NCBI GenBank assembly: GCA_947626105.1
Contig: CANQQY010000001.1
Location: 62,001 to 126,000, forward strand
DNA from: an uncultured Clostridia bacterium
Lineage (GTDB): Bacteria; Bacillota; Clostridia; Christensenellales; Borkfalkiaceae
Direction of reading: 5' to 3'
Length of the DNA stretch: 64,000 bases
In this document: positions 50,702-59,914 of the stretch, piece after piece
How positions within the stretch are numbered: position 1 is the stretch's first letter
Layout of the letters: the number at the start of each line of letters is the position of its first letter
Program-made: the position numbers and the translations under genes
Notes under the pieces: model-generated
What the model saw: the letters and a program-made list of their open reading frames with translations, nothing else
What the model was told of the DNA's origin: nothing
Database searches by the model: none

Positions 50702-51176
50702 CTGTATTTCTCCTAAGAATATAATCATAAACCGCCCCGGGGACATAATTTTCATAGGGCGTCCCGAAGGCGATGGCATTCTTCACAAGCGTGGAACTGA
50801 TGTGCGTATGGCACTGTTCGGCGGGAAGATAGAGGGTAACGAGGTCGGGATAGAGTTCCTTGGAAGCATAAAAATCATCCGTCTCGTAAGCGACGTCTAC
50901 GGCGTTCCGCACGCCGCGCACATAGAAGGGCGTCCCCTCTTGTTCGAGGAGACGGACGATCGCGCCGTTCCACACGAGCACGCGCACCCGCTTTTCCTCC
51001 GCAAAGACTTCTTTGATCATTTCTTCCCGTTCGACCGCGGAGAACATCGTCTGTTTTTTTCTGTTCTCGGCAACGGCGACGACGACCTCGTCGAAGAGCA
51101 TAAGACTCTTCTTTACCGTATCGGCATGTCCGACGGTAAAGGGATCGAACGTCCCCGCAAAGACACATTTTTTCAT
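50682..51176 (-). CDS. coaD: Phosphopantetheine adenylyltransferase
   Basis: Fourth step of coenzyme A synthesis; 164 residues. The nucleotidyltransferase motif TFDPFTVGHAD is at residues 9-19, VRGVRNAVDVAYE in the middle, and the HISSTLVKNA motif near 125-134. Complete family length. It overlaps rsmD by ATGA upstream and aroF by 20 bp downstream. This rsmD-coaD pairing equals ylbH-ylbI of Bacillus. Confidence 0.96.
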   Translation of the reverse strand: MKKCVFAGTFDPFTVGHADTVKKSLMLFDEVVVAVAENRKKQTMFSAVEREEMIKEVFAEEKRVRVLVWNGAIVRLLEQEGTPFYVRGVRNAVDVAYETDDFYASKELYPDLVTLYLPAEQCHTHISSTLVKNAIAFGTPYENYVPGAVYDYILRRNTDVSKTD

Positions 51177-51706
51177 ATTTGGCTCCTTTTGAAAAAGACG
51201 ACGCTCGTCCTTCCGTAATTTCTTGCGTCCGCTTCCTCGAACCCGCAGGGCGGCGCGATCTTCCGCTCGCTCTCCGCAACGACAAGCCCGCCCGCAGAGA
51301 GGAGCTCCCGCTTAGCGACAAGCGTTAAGATCTCCCCCATGCAGTCCATCCGATAGGGCGGATCGCAGAAAATGAGATCGAAGGGCCCCGCGACCGTTTT
51401 CAGGCAGGCAAGGTAATCGAGGCGGTAAACTTTCGCGGATTCCTTCGCCGCCGCAAGATTTTTTCGGAGCACCGCGAGGCTTTCGGCGGAATGATCGTTG
51501 AAAACGACCTCCCCCGCCCCACGCGAGAGGCATTCGAGCCCCAGCGCGCCGCTTCCCGCAAAGAGATCTAAAACTCTTGCGCCTTCGAGCCTGTCCGACA
51601 GGATCTGAAAGACGGATTCCTTCACGCGGTCGGACGTGGGACGGATCTCCTTCCCCGCAAAGGGGACGAGTTTCAGCCCGCGGTGTTTTCCTGCGATGAT
51701 CCTCAT
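51173..51706 (-). CDS. rsmD: 16S rRNA (guanine966-N2)-methyltransferase RsmD
   Basis: A 177-residue SAM-dependent methyltransferase modifying 16S rRNA in the small subunit. MRIIAGKHRGLKL..RPTSDRVKESVFQIL is the RsmD N-terminal signature, VLDLFAGSGALGLECLSRGA the SAM motif I, and FCDPPY the catalytic DPPY. ATG 51706 overlaps the upstream membrane-protein gene by ATGA; the longer open frame is a shadow of that gene. Confidence 0.96.
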   Translation of the reverse strand: MRIIAGKHRGLKLVPFAGKEIRPTSDRVKESVFQILSDRLEGARVLDLFAGSGALGLECLSRGAGEVVFNDHSAESLAVLRKNLAAAKESAKVYRLDYLACLKTVAGPFDLIFCDPPYRMDCMGEILTLVAKRELLSAGGLVVAESERKIAPPCGFEEADARNYGRTSVVFFKRSQI

Positions 51707-52380
51707 TTTTTCTTCTTCCCCGCAGATCTTATCGCCTCTTCCCGCTCCTCTTCCCGAAGTTTCCTGCCGCGCTCGACGAACGCGCCGACGAGATATGCGA
51801 TCCCGCTGACGAGAACGGGCAGAAGGACGAAGATGAGCGACCAGAGCGGATCGAGCTTCATTCCGACGCCCCCCTCGCCCGGTCCGAACCAAGTGATGGG
51901 AATGATCGCCCAACCCGCGAACATTGCAAAGAATACGCTTGCGTAAACATAAAAATAGTGCGCCAGAATGCCGAGGATGATGACGGGGACGCCGACGAGG
52001 AGCCCGATATAAAAGCCTTTCCACGGCCGAAACTCCCGCTCAGGTCTGTGGTCGCCGCCCGATTGGATCCCGAGACGGGCGTTTCTCCTGTGGATATTGC
52101 CCGTGAGATAGTTATCGTAATGCAGAATGCCCGTATGATACAAGAGATGCGCGTTGAAAAATGCGCCGAACGCGATGCAGATACTGCCGAGCACCATCTC
52201 GAGGGTCGTGGACTCGTCGGGCACGATCGCCTGCAAGGCAAGGAGCAGAAGGCTCATGAAGAGATACATAAGGTATGGCGTGACCATACGCCGCCAGCAT
52301 TCCTTCTGAATGCGCCAAAAGAGCTGCCAACCCGTCGGGTTGGAATAATCCTTGACTTTTTTCGGTTTATCGTTGAGCAT
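51703..52380 (-). CDS. Four- or five-helix membrane protein, unknown function
   Basis: A 225-residue membrane protein, first gene of a unit with rsmD, coaD, aroF and pheA. Helices at about residues 35-53, 60-82, 122-145, 148-166 and 180-205. Basic, charged C-terminus (RGRKLREEEREEAIRSAGKKKK). No domain recognised. GGGGGAAAGA precedes ATG 52380. The ATGA overlap with rsmD suggests translational coupling but no functional link is evident. Confidence 0.82.
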   Translation of the reverse strand: MLNDKPKKVKDYSNPTGWQLFWRIQKECWRRMVTPYLMYLFMSLLLLALQAIVPDESTTLEMVLGSICIAFGAFFNAHLLYHTGILHYDNYLTGNIHRRNARLGIQSGGDHRPEREFRPWKGFYIGLLVGVPVIILGILAHYFYVYASVFFAMFAGWAIIPITWFGPGEGGVGMKLDPLWSLIFVLLPVLVSGIAYLVGAFVERGRKLREEEREEAIRSAGKKKK

Positions 52381-52543
52381 TCTTTCCCCCAAAGGACGTT
52401 TACGCCCTTATTTTTCATTATACCCCTTTGAAACGGACGTGTCAAGCCATTCCCATTCCCCAAAGGGCGTATCAATAAAAAAAGCCCCTTGCAGGGGGGA
52501 GAACCGCGTCAAGGGGCGGGGCGGCGTCATCCTGAACGAATGT

Positions 52544-52624
52544 GAAGGATCCCGAAGAACGGAGTCCGAACTTTCATTGTCGGGATTCTTCGCTACGCTC
52601 AGAATGACGCGGGGGCGGGGAGCC
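52544..52624. repeat. 81-bp direct repeat, copy 1
   Basis: Near-identical (one mismatch) to 52688-52768, same orientation, 144 bp apart. It holds the inverted pair GGATCCCGAAGAA..TTCTTCGCTACGCTCAGAATGACG. The flanks carry CGTCATCCTGA, so each copy is the right part of a TCATCCTGA..TCAGAATGA inverted unit. No gene in 52381-52799. Confidence 0.88.
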
Positions 52625-52687
52625 AAGGGTCGGAGCAGCGTCATCCTGAGCCGAAAACGTTGTATTAAGTCCGATGAGTAATTCCGC

Positions 52688-52768
52688 GAAGGATCCCGAA
52701 GAACGCAGTCCGAACTTTCATTGTCGGGATTCTTCGCTACGCTCAGAATGACGCGGGGGCGGGGAGCC
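52688..52768. repeat. 81-bp direct repeat, copy 2
   Basis: As for copy 1; here the left flank has about 37 extra bases (52649-52687) between TCATCCTGAG and the repeat core. Confidence 0.88.
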
Positions 52769-52799
52769 GAGGGGTGGCAGCAAGGGTAGGGCTTGAACT

Positions 52800-53807
52800 T
52801 TACCTTATATATTCCTTCACGGCTTTGGAAGGCAGGCGGACGAGCGCCTCGTAGACCGAAGTGCCGTGTTCAAGCGCGTAGCGTTCGAAATCCGAAACGA
52901 GGAGAACCTTCCTCCCGAACGGGAGATCTCCCGAAAAGACGGCGGCGTCCATACAGAGCTTCCCGACGGCGCCTTCAAATCCTTCGCGGAAAAAACCGTC
53001 CCCGTAGCCGAACCGAAGGGTCGTGAGCCTCTCCCCCTTCCGCTCCGCCGCGGCATATCCCGCCCCGTCGCCGAGCTGCGTACAGCGGTGGGCGACCGTC
53101 GCATACAGCTTCATCGCGCGGCGCAAGGGTAGTTTGCACTCTTTCGGGGCGTAGCCGTACAGCCCCAGCCCGACGCGCACCGCGTCCGACATTTTCCCGC
53201 CGAAAAAGACCCCGCCCGTCGCCGAAATGTGCATGACCGCCGCGGGCGCGGCCTCTTTCACGGCTTCCGCCGCCTTCAAAAAGCGCATCTCCTGTCCCGC
53301 ACGGAATTCCGCGTCGGAGGGCTCGAAATAGTGCGAAAAGACGCCTTCGACCCGAATCCCCGCGCGGATCGCTTCCCTTGCGGCGGCGCCTGCGCGTTCG
53401 GGACGCAGACCGTAGCGGTTCATGCCCGTATTGACGGCGATATGCGCGCGGGGCGTTTTTCCCGTGAGCTCCCCCGCTTCGGCGATCAAATGCAGGGCGG
53501 GCATGGAAGAGACGCTCGCCGTGAGGCCGTAAAGGACGAGCCGCACGCTCTCCTGCACGTTCAGAGGCGGGGTCAGCACCAAAATGTCCTCCGTGATCCC
53601 CGCTAAGCGAAGAGCCGCCCCCTCTTCCGCCGTAGCGACGGCGAATGAGGAAGCGACATGATGCAAAGAGAGAGCGACCTCCTCCGCGCCGTGTCCGTAG
53701 GCGTCGTCCTTGACAACGGCAATGAGCGAGGTTTCGGCGCGCCGTTTCCATTGCAGTGCATTGGAACGGATCGCGGGAAGGGAAACACGGGCGAGAAGAG
53801 CTTGCAT
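52800..53807 (-). CDS. alr: Alanine racemase
   Basis: PLP enzyme making D-alanine for peptidoglycan (and, in spore-formers, sometimes acting in germination control). 335 residues, slightly short of the usual 360-390. The PLP lysine is Lys33 in VVKDDAYGHG (usually VKANAYGHG). GDGAGYAAAE supplies the second active-site Tyr region, and CMDAAVF the conserved CMD. The N-terminus is compact, with ATG 53807 close to the barrel start. It is the last gene of the long dgt-to-alr minus-strand run. Confidence 0.92.
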   Translation of the reverse strand: MQALLARVSLPAIRSNALQWKRRAETSLIAVVKDDAYGHGAEEVALSLHHVASSFAVATAEEGAALRLAGITEDILVLTPPLNVQESVRLVLYGLTASVSSMPALHLIAEAGELTGKTPRAHIAVNTGMNRYGLRPERAGAAAREAIRAGIRVEGVFSHYFEPSDAEFRAGQEMRFLKAAEAVKEAAPAAVMHISATGGVFFGGKMSDAVRVGLGLYGYAPKECKLPLRRAMKLYATVAHRCTQLGDGAGYAAAERKGERLTTLRFGYGDGFFREGFEGAVGKLCMDAAVFSGDLPFGRKVLLVSDFERYALEHGTSVYEALVRLPSKAVKEYIR

Positions 53808-53840
53808 GTCTCCATTTTATGCGCCCGCCGCCCTTCCGCG

Positions 53841-54539
53841 TTACGCCTTATAGATAAAGCGGTGGCAGTTTTCGCACTCGATGACATTCCCGCCCGCGAG
53901 CCTGCCGCGCTGGGCGAGCGGCAGATCCATGCCGCACACACACATGTCGCCCGCAAGCGGCACGAGCACGGGGAAGATCTTTTCCCTGCGTTTCTGCTTG
54001 TATTTTTCGAGGGTCTCGGACGGGATATTCTTCCCGATCTCGTCAAGGCGGGCGTTGATCGCGGCAATTTCTTTCGCGCGGGAAGCCTGCACTTCCTTAT
54101 ACTTTTCGGCGTATTCCCTGTATTGGCGGTTCATCTGCTTACCCTGTTCCATCATCTTTTTGTATTCCGCCGAGAGCGATTCCGCTTCGGCGGTCAGGCG
54201 GGCAAGTTCCGCCTTGACGGCGCGGAGACGTTCGGAGAGCTGCTGGGCGTTCTTCTTATAGAAAGAGACGTCCCCGCCGCCCTCTACGATCTCGTCGATA
54301 TCGGCATATTCCGCGATCGCCTTGGCGGTCTCCTCCACGCGGGCGATGAGTTCGTCGCGGAGCGTTTTAAGCTCCACGGCGCGCTTGTCCTGCGCGGCGA
54401 TCCTGCTCTCCGCATTCTTGATAAAATTCCTTGCTTGAAGGGACTTTTTGCGCGCGTCGCTTGCCGCAAGTTCCTGCTCGATCTTTCTGAGCTCTCCGTC
54501 CGCCTTCTGATATTCCAATAATTCCTGCAATGTCGACAT
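53841..54539 (-). CDS. C4-type zinc-ribbon coiled-coil protein (DUF164)
   Basis: A 232-residue protein: residues 1-185 are a long antiparallel coiled coil (ELRKIEQELAASDARKK.. EYKKMMEQGKQMNRQYREYAEKYKEVQ), and the C-terminus is a zinc ribbon with MCVCGMDLP and CENCHRF. This is the zf-RING_7/DUF164 architecture. Family function is not settled; nucleic-acid or ribosome-linked roles have been proposed. It lies 11 bp after nif3. Confidence 0.92.
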   Translation of the reverse strand: MSTLQELLEYQKADGELRKIEQELAASDARKKSLQARNFIKNAESRIAAQDKRAVELKTLRDELIARVEETAKAIAEYADIDEIVEGGGDVSFYKKNAQQLSERLRAVKAELARLTAEAESLSAEYKKMMEQGKQMNRQYREYAEKYKEVQASRAKEIAAINARLDEIGKNIPSETLEKYKQKRREKIFPVLVPLAGDMCVCGMDLPLAQRGRLAGGNVIECENCHRFIYKA

Positions 54540-54550
54540 AAATTAACTCC

Positions 54551-55321
54551 TTACAGGAGCCGCCCGTCCGTAAACACGGCGCAGGGGATCCCCAATGTTT
54601 TTTCGATTGATCGCGCAAAGCGCATAAAGCCGTAATTTTCCGCCGCATAGTGGGTGAGAAGAAGCACGTTGAGCCCCTTTTCCGCCGCTTCGGCAACCAA
54701 ATGATGTTTTCCGTCCGAAGAGACGATGGTGTCGGCGCCGTGAAGAAGGGCGAACGCGATCGCCCCTTCGTTGAACCCCGCGCCGCAGAAACTCGCCACC
54801 CGTTTGACGGGTCTGTCCCCATAGACAAGGAGCCGCTTGGTGCAAAATGTCTCTTCGACCCGCTGCGCGTACTCCTTCAAAGGCGTCTTTGCAACGTCAT
54901 AGACCCTGCCGTAGCCGCCGCCCGTGAGCTCTTCCATCACGGCAATGGGCGTCTCTCCCCCCAAGCCGTGCATGAGGCTTTCGTCGATCCCTCCTTCCGC
55001 GGCGTCCAGATTGAGATGCGCCGAGAGGACGGAAATGCCCGCCCTAAGACAGGAGACGATGTGCGGCGCGTCCTCTTCCGTGAGCCGCATGAGTCCCGTC
55101 CAGACGGCGGGATGATGGGTCACGATGCAGTTATATCCCCGCTTTTCTGCCTCTTCGATCGCGGCAGAGGAGAGGTCGAGCGAAAACAGAATGCCCGTGA
55201 TCTCCCGCCCGCAGTCGAGGAGAAGCCCGCTGTTATCGTGCATGCCCCGCGCCATATATTCCTTGGAGAGCGCAAAGGGCGCGTATGCATCCATTGCATC
55301 ATAGATTTCTTTCGGTTTCAT
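54551..55321 (-). CDS. Nif3-like dinuclear metal-centre protein
   Basis: A 256-residue Nif3/YqfO-type protein, the short form without the inserted PII-like domain. Metal-binding segments: IVTHHPAVW (His pair), LSAHLNLDAAEGGIDESL and the C-terminal SSDGKHHLVAEAAEKGLNVLLLTHYAAE. Homologs include GTP cyclohydrolase I-like activity claims, not settled. I set the start at 55321 (MKPKEIYDAM), which overlaps trmK by 23 bp; pairing of trmK and nif3 after rpoD is standard in Firmicutes. Confidence 0.93.
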   Translation of the reverse strand: MKPKEIYDAMDAYAPFALSKEYMARGMHDNSGLLLDCGREITGILFSLDLSSAAIEEAEKRGYNCIVTHHPAVWTGLMRLTEEDAPHIVSCLRAGISVLSAHLNLDAAEGGIDESLMHGLGGETPIAVMEELTGGGYGRVYDVAKTPLKEYAQRVEETFCTKRLLVYGDRPVKRVASFCGAGFNEGAIAFALLHGADTIVSSDGKHHLVAEAAEKGLNVLLLTHYAAENYGFMRFARSIEKTLGIPCAVFTDGRLL

Positions 55322-55961
55322 AGATGATCTCCGTAAGCTCCGCCTTGCGCGCAAGGAGCGCGGCGCGGCTGCTTTCTTTGAGTGTTTGTTTGAGTCTTTC
55401 GTCCGTCTTTTCGAGCTCTTCGCGCATTTGCCTTACAAAGGACGGCGAAGCGCCTTTCAGATTATCCCTGCCGAAGCGGTACTCCCGCTCCGTGTATGTA
55501 TCCGCGGGGAAAGCGGCGCCGAGCAGGACGTCGTAATACTTTTTTCCGTCCGAAAAGGTAAGATCCCGTTGAAGGTTTGCGCCGCGCCCGACCAAAAAAC
55601 GCCGCAGTTTTTCGGTGTTTTTCATGGGCTGGAAAAGAAAATGCGGAGGAAGATACCCTTCGAGAAGGATCCTGACGATCTCCTCTCCTCCCATTCCCGC
55701 AATGAGCACGAGATCGCACGGCTTTGGGATCCCTTTGAGCCCGTCGCACACGACGGGGACGCATTTCCCGCTCTCAATATACGGGTGAAGGAGCTTTTCC
55801 GCCTTCCTTAAACATTTTTCGCTGATGTCGGAGATATACGCCTTTTCACACAGTCCGTTTTCAAGCATATACTGCGCCATGTAGCCGTGATCGCAACCCA
55901 CGTCGGCGAAAACTCCCGTCTTGGGGAGCATGCGGCAGATCGTCCCGATCCTGCCTTCCAT
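55299..55961 (-). CDS. trmK: tRNA (adenine22-N1)-methyltransferase TrmK
   Basis: A 220-residue Rossmann methyltransferase. SAM motif VFADVGCDHGYMAQYML is at residues 17-33, LIAGMGGEEIVRIL near 83-96 is the family's motif IV region, and the C-terminal half is coiled coil (FVRQMREELEKTDERLKQTL), as in TrmK. It starts at the last base of the rpoD stop (TGATG overlap), so its translation is coupled to rpoD. Confidence 0.95.
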   Translation of the reverse strand: MEGRIGTICRMLPKTGVFADVGCDHGYMAQYMLENGLCEKAYISDISEKCLRKAEKLLHPYIESGKCVPVVCDGLKGIPKPCDLVLIAGMGGEEIVRILLEGYLPPHFLFQPMKNTEKLRRFLVGRGANLQRDLTFSDGKKYYDVLLGAAFPADTYTEREYRFGRDNLKGASPSFVRQMREELEKTDERLKQTLKESSRAALLARKAELTEIIYETERNL

Positions 55962-57016
55962 CAGTCGAGAAAATCCCTAAGTTTCTTGCTCCTCGAAGGA
56001 TGGCGGAGCTTTCGAAGCGCCTTCGCCTCGATCTGGCGGATGCGCTCGCGCGTGACGTTGAATTCTCTGCCGACTTCTTCGAGGGTGCGGGGCTTGCCGT
56101 CGTCGATGCCGTAGCGGAGACGCAGCACTTTCTCCTCGCGGGGGGTGAGCGTATCCAAAACGCCGAGAAGCTGTTCTTTCAGCATGATGAAGGCGACGGA
56201 ATCCCCGGGCGTCTGCGTCTTGTCGTCCTCGATAAAGTCGCCGAGGTGCGAATCCTCTTCCTCGCCGATGGGCGTTTCGAGGGAGACGGGATCCTGCGCG
56301 ATCTTCTGGATCTCACGCACCCTCTGCACTTCGATGCCCATGGCGTCCGCGATCTCCTCGGGCGTGGGTTCCCTGCCATTCTCCTGCAAGAGCATGCGGG
56401 AGACGCGGGTGAGCTTGTTGATCGTCTCCACCATGTGCACGGGGATACGGATCGTCCTCGCCTGGTCGGCGATCGCCCTCGTAATGCTCTGGCGGATCCA
56501 CCACGTCGCATAAGTGGAGAACTTGAATCCCTTCTGGTAGTCGAATTTTTCGACCGCCTTCATGAGCCCGAGGTTACCCTCCTGGATAAGATCGAGAAAG
56601 AGCATGCCTCTGCCGACGTAGCGTTTGGCGATGGAGACGACGAGCCTCAAATTCGCCTCGGAGAGACGCTTTTTCGCCGCCTCGTCCCCTTCCTGCATCT
56701 TGCGGGCAAGTTCGATCTCCTCGTCTCCCGAAAGAAGAGGCACCCGTCCGATATCTTTCAGGTACATCTTCACGGGATCGTCGAGCCCGATGTCCGAGAG
56801 CGCCTGTTCAAAGAGCTCCTTGTCCCTCTCGTCCTCGTCGTAGATCTCGATCCCCATCTCGGGAAGAGATTTATAGATCTGCTCGATCTGCTGGGGGCTT
56901 AGATCGTACTTTTCGAGTTCGTCGCAGAGCGCGTTCGTGGGAATGCTTCCCTTCATTCTGTAAGCCGAAGAGAGCTCTTCGATCAGCTCGTTGAGTTTCT
57001 GTTCCGTGACAGTCAT
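55961..57016 (-). CDS. rpoD: RNA polymerase primary sigma factor (sigma-A)
   Basis: Housekeeping sigma factor, 351 residues. Regions: 1.2 ([17 protein letters not shown]), 2 ([60 protein letters not shown]), 3 ([16 protein letters not shown]) and 4 ([29 protein letters not shown]). Region 1.1 is short as in most Firmicutes. It lies in dgt-dnaG-rpoD with 1-bp TAATG overlap with dnaG. The many TTGACA/TATAAT promoters in this window fit its specificity. Confidence 0.97.
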   Translation of the reverse strand: MTVTEQKLNELIEELSSAYRMKGSIPTNALCDELEKYDLSPQQIEQIYKSLPEMGIEIYDEDERDKELFEQALSDIGLDDPVKMYLKDIGRVPLLSGDEEIELARKMQEGDEAAKKRLSEANLRLVVSIAKRYVGRGMLFLDLIQEGNLGLMKAVEKFDYQKGFKFSTYATWWIRQSITRAIADQARTIRIPVHMVETINKLTRVSRMLLQENGREPTPEEIADAMGIEVQRVREIQKIAQDPVSLETPIGEEEDSHLGDFIEDDKTQTPGDSVAFIMLKEQLLGVLDTLTPREEKVLRLRYGIDDGKPRTLEEVGREFNVTRERIRQIEAKALRKLRHPSRSKKLRDFLD

Positions 57017-58785
57017 TAAGAACCTCCTATGTTCTTCATCTTCTTGGTATCTCTGTCGATGCGGGAGAGTAGTTCCCGCCGTTCTTCCGCGGTCTTTGCT
57101 TCGGCGAGGGCGGCGCGCGCTTCGGCGATCCGCCGTTGCAGCGTCCTGCGTTCGAGCGTTTTGACGCAGTCGCGGAAATATGCCTCCGCGTGTTCCCCCT
57201 CCAGATTATCCCCGAAATCGAGGTTGAGAATGTTTGCGATCTCGCTGTCGTCGGGAAGAAGGTCGAAGATGCCGCTGGCGCGCACCCGTCCCTCCTTCCG
57301 TGAAGCCGTGATATACTCCGCGACGGTCCTGTGGACGGCCTCCTCCCAGCCGAGGGAAGAAAGATCGAACCCTGCGGCATAGGGTTTACTCAAAAGGCAG
57401 GCGCAGAGCACGAAACGGGCGGCGAGCCGCCAGCCTTCGGCGCTCTCCTCCCGCGCCTTGGGCGGTTTGGGAGCGGTTTCTTCGGGAAGGCGGTCGAGAT
57501 CGCGCTGCAACGCCCCGAGGCTGACGCCCGACTGCGCGGAGATCTTTTTGAGGAGCTCCTCGCGCTCCGTCTCGCTCTCCGCCTCGCGCACGATCGCAAG
57601 CGCTTCCCGCACGAAATCGCGCACCTCGTCCGTCTTTTTGAGATCGTACTTCCGCATGACGGAAAGGATCCTGAAATCAATGAGCGGCATCGCGCTGTCG
57701 AGGCATTTCCGGTACCCTTCCGCGCCCATTTTCCGCACGACGTCGTCGGGATCGAGCCCCTCCGGCATGGGAACGACGCGAACCTTGATCCCTTCGTCCT
57801 TTAAGATGTCGAGCCCGCGCAGGTTTGCCTTTTGCCCCGCGAAATCGCCGTCGTAGCTGATGAATACGTTCTCGGTATACCGTCTGCACAGGCGCGCCTG
57901 CTCTTTGGTAAGAGATGTGCCCATGCTCGCCACGACGTTCCTGAACCCCGCGCTGTAAAGCGAAATGGCGTCCATATACCCCTCTACCATGATGAGGCTG
58001 GGAAGCCCGCCCGCGCGCTTCTCCTTCTTAACGAGGTTGATGTTATAAAGATTTTTGCTCTTGTTGAAGAGGATCGTCTCCCGCGTGTTCTTATATTTGG
58101 CGCGGTCGGTGGGTTTTAAGATCCGCCCGCCGAAGGCGACGACTTCATCCATGTTGTTGATGATGGGAATGATGAGCCTCTCCCCTTCCGCGTCGATGAG
58201 CCTTCCCTCTTCCGTGCTCGCGCAAGCGCCGCTTTCGAGGCATTCCTCTTTCGTGTAGCCCGCCGCAAGCAAGTGCCCGGGCAGGGAAGAATAATCCAGC
58301 GACGCGCCGATCCCGAATTTCCTCGCGACAGAGGGGGTGATCGAACGGGAAGAGAGATATTGAAGGTGCGCCTCCGCCCTCCCGCCGTAGAGATTGCCGA
58401 GATAAAAGCGCGCGGCGTCCTTCATGAGCGCGGAGAGCCTGTCCCGCTTCTTTTTTTTGAGCAAGGCTTCTTCGGCGGAACGGTCGTCGCGGGCGGGAAC
58501 TTGAAGCCCCGCGCGGGCGGCAAGGATCTGCACGGATTGGTTGAAATCGACGTTCTCGTATTCCTTTACGAACCCGATGACGTCCCCCGACGCCCCGCAT
58601 CCGAAGCAATGATAATATCTGTCCGCCGCGTTGACGGAAAAGGAAGGCGTCTTTTCATGATGAAAGGGACAGCACGCCCAATAGTTGTATCCGCGGCGTT
58701 CCAGCTTGATATAAGAGCCGATCACGTCGACGATATCGTTCTTTTCCTTTAATTCCTGCACAAACGAGGCGAAATCGTCCTTCAT
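57016..58785 (-). CDS. dnaG: DNA primase
   Basis: Makes RNA primers for replication; 589 residues. The N-terminal CHC2 zinc site uses Cys39, His42, Cys60 and Cys63 (CPFH..CFGC). The catalytic TOPRIM domain includes the [14 protein letters not shown] and [12 protein letters not shown] motifs. The C-terminal part is the helicase-binding region. ATG 58785 overlaps dgt by ATGA; the longer frame is a dgt shadow. RpoD start overlaps its stop by 1 bp. Confidence 0.97.
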   Translation of the reverse strand: MKDDFASFVQELKEKNDIVDVIGSYIKLERRGYNYWACCPFHHEKTPSFSVNAADRYYHCFGCGASGDVIGFVKEYENVDFNQSVQILAARAGLQVPARDDRSAEEALLKKKKRDRLSALMKDAARFYLGNLYGGRAEAHLQYLSSRSITPSVARKFGIGASLDYSSLPGHLLAAGYTKEECLESGACASTEEGRLIDAEGERLIIPIINNMDEVVAFGGRILKPTDRAKYKNTRETILFNKSKNLYNINLVKKEKRAGGLPSLIMVEGYMDAISLYSAGFRNVVASMGTSLTKEQARLCRRYTENVFISYDGDFAGQKANLRGLDILKDEGIKVRVVPMPEGLDPDDVVRKMGAEGYRKCLDSAMPLIDFRILSVMRKYDLKKTDEVRDFVREALAIVREAESETEREELLKKISAQSGVSLGALQRDLDRLPEETAPKPPKAREESAEGWRLAARFVLCACLLSKPYAAGFDLSSLGWEEAVHRTVAEYITASRKEGRVRASGIFDLLPDDSEIANILNLDFGDNLEGEHAEAYFRDCVKTLERRTLQRRIAEARAALAEAKTAEERRELLSRIDRDTKKMKNIGGS

Positions 58786-59783
58786 ACGCTCCCCTCCCGC
58801 GGCACGAAAAGCGATTTGAAGAGGTTGATCGCATATCTGTCCGTCATTGAGGAAAGATAATCGCATACGGCGCGCGGAAGATCGGTCTGCGCCGTTTCGA
58901 AATAGAGGGGCGGAAGGGCTTCGGGCTTTTCGAGAAAGTATGTATAGAGGGCGCGGAGCATCCGTTCGGCGCTCTCCTGAATGAGCGTATTCGCATGTTC
59001 GTAGACGCGCTCGAACATGAACTCGCGCAGATCGTCGAGCGCCTGCTGCCGCTCGTCGGACATCCGCACGAAGGGCTGCCCGTCCGACGTCTCGTAAATA
59101 TCCGTGATCGCGGCGTTGATCCGTTCGGACGTGCGCCGCCCGAAAAGACGCACGGCCTTTTCGGGAAGTTCCTCTTCCTTTAAGATCCCCGCGCGGATGG
59201 CGTCCTCGATATCGTGGTTGATGTAGGCGATGCGGTCGGCAAGCGAAACCGCCATTCCCTCGAGGGTACAGGGCGCGCCGCGCTTGGTATGGTTGAGGAT
59301 CCCGTCCCGCACTTCATGGGTGAGATTGAGCCCCTTGCCTTCCTTTTCGAGCTTGTCCACCACGCGGAGGGACTGCTCGTTGTGCTTGAATCCCCCGGGG
59401 CAGAGAGCATTGAGAACGCGCTCGCCGATGTGCCCGAAAGGCGTGTGCCCGAGGTCGTGCCCGAGCGCGATCGCCTCCGCAAGATCTTCGTTGAGGGAGA
59501 GGCAGCGCGCGAGAGAACGGGCGATCTGGCATACGTCGAGGGTGTGCGTGAGGCGGGACATATAGTGATCCCCGTCGGGCGCGAAAAAGACCTGCGTCTT
59601 GTTTTTGAGACGCAAGAAGGATTTGGAATAGATGATCCTGTCCCTGTCGCGCTGGAACTCCGTCCGCATGGAGCAGGGCGGCTCCTCCCTCTCCCGTCCG
59701 AGCGTATCCTCCGACCGCTTCGCATAGGGCGAAAGGAACGCCCGTTCCTTTTGGTATGTCTTTTCTTTTAACGCTTTCATCAT
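58782..59783 (-). CDS. dGTPase-family HD-domain triphosphohydrolase
   Basis: A 333-residue HD-domain phosphohydrolase of the deoxyguanosinetriphosphate triphosphohydrolase-like group. EFQRDRDRIIYSKSFLRLKNKTQVF precedes the HD site: RLTHTLDV, GHDLGHTPFGHIGE, and FKHNEQSLRVV, with a second Asp in SLADRIAYINHDIEDA. It lowers dNTP pools in the family; a direct link to replication initiation is plausible as it heads the dgt-dnaG-rpoD operon. No convincing SD precedes the ATG (AATAACAAATG), and a terminator-like hairpin lies just upstream. Confidence 0.93.
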   Translation of the reverse strand: MMKALKEKTYQKERAFLSPYAKRSEDTLGREREEPPCSMRTEFQRDRDRIIYSKSFLRLKNKTQVFFAPDGDHYMSRLTHTLDVCQIARSLARCLSLNEDLAEAIALGHDLGHTPFGHIGERVLNALCPGGFKHNEQSLRVVDKLEKEGKGLNLTHEVRDGILNHTKRGAPCTLEGMAVSLADRIAYINHDIEDAIRAGILKEEELPEKAVRLFGRRTSERINAAITDIYETSDGQPFVRMSDERQQALDDLREFMFERVYEHANTLIQESAERMLRALYTYFLEKPEALPPLYFETAQTDLPRAVCDYLSSMTDRYAINLFKSLFVPREGSV

Positions 59784-59804
59784 TTGTTATTTCGCAAAAA
59801 GGAA

Positions 59805-59836
59805 AAAAAATCCTCTTTTTTCAGAGGAAATTTTTC
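59805..59836 (-). terminator. Terminator between the SDR and dgt genes
   Basis: TTTCCTCT-GAAAAA-AGAGGA followed by eight T on the minus strand; on the plus strand a shorter T-run follows. It would end the aro-SDR operon, leaving dgt with little promoter space. Confidence 0.8.
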
Positions 59837-59864
59837 GGAAAAATGATTTTTTTGGAGTTTTTCA

Positions 59865-59886
59865 GGTACTATGCCTGACATAATCG
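59865..59886. repeat. Dyad TACTATG-N5-CATAAT, copy 2
   Basis: GGTACTATG-CCTGA-CATAATC, imperfect arms; centre 23 bp from the next copy. Confidence 0.6.
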
Positions 59887-59913
59887 AGGTATTATGCGTG
59901 ACATAATACCTCG
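59885..59913. repeat. Dyad CGAGGTATTATG-N5-CATAATACCTCG, copy 3
   Basis: Perfect 12-bp arms around CGTGA, ending one base before the stop codon of the SDR gene. The core matches the dyad after the DnaD-like gene at 12171-12193. Confidence 0.8.
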
Positions 59914-59914
59914 T

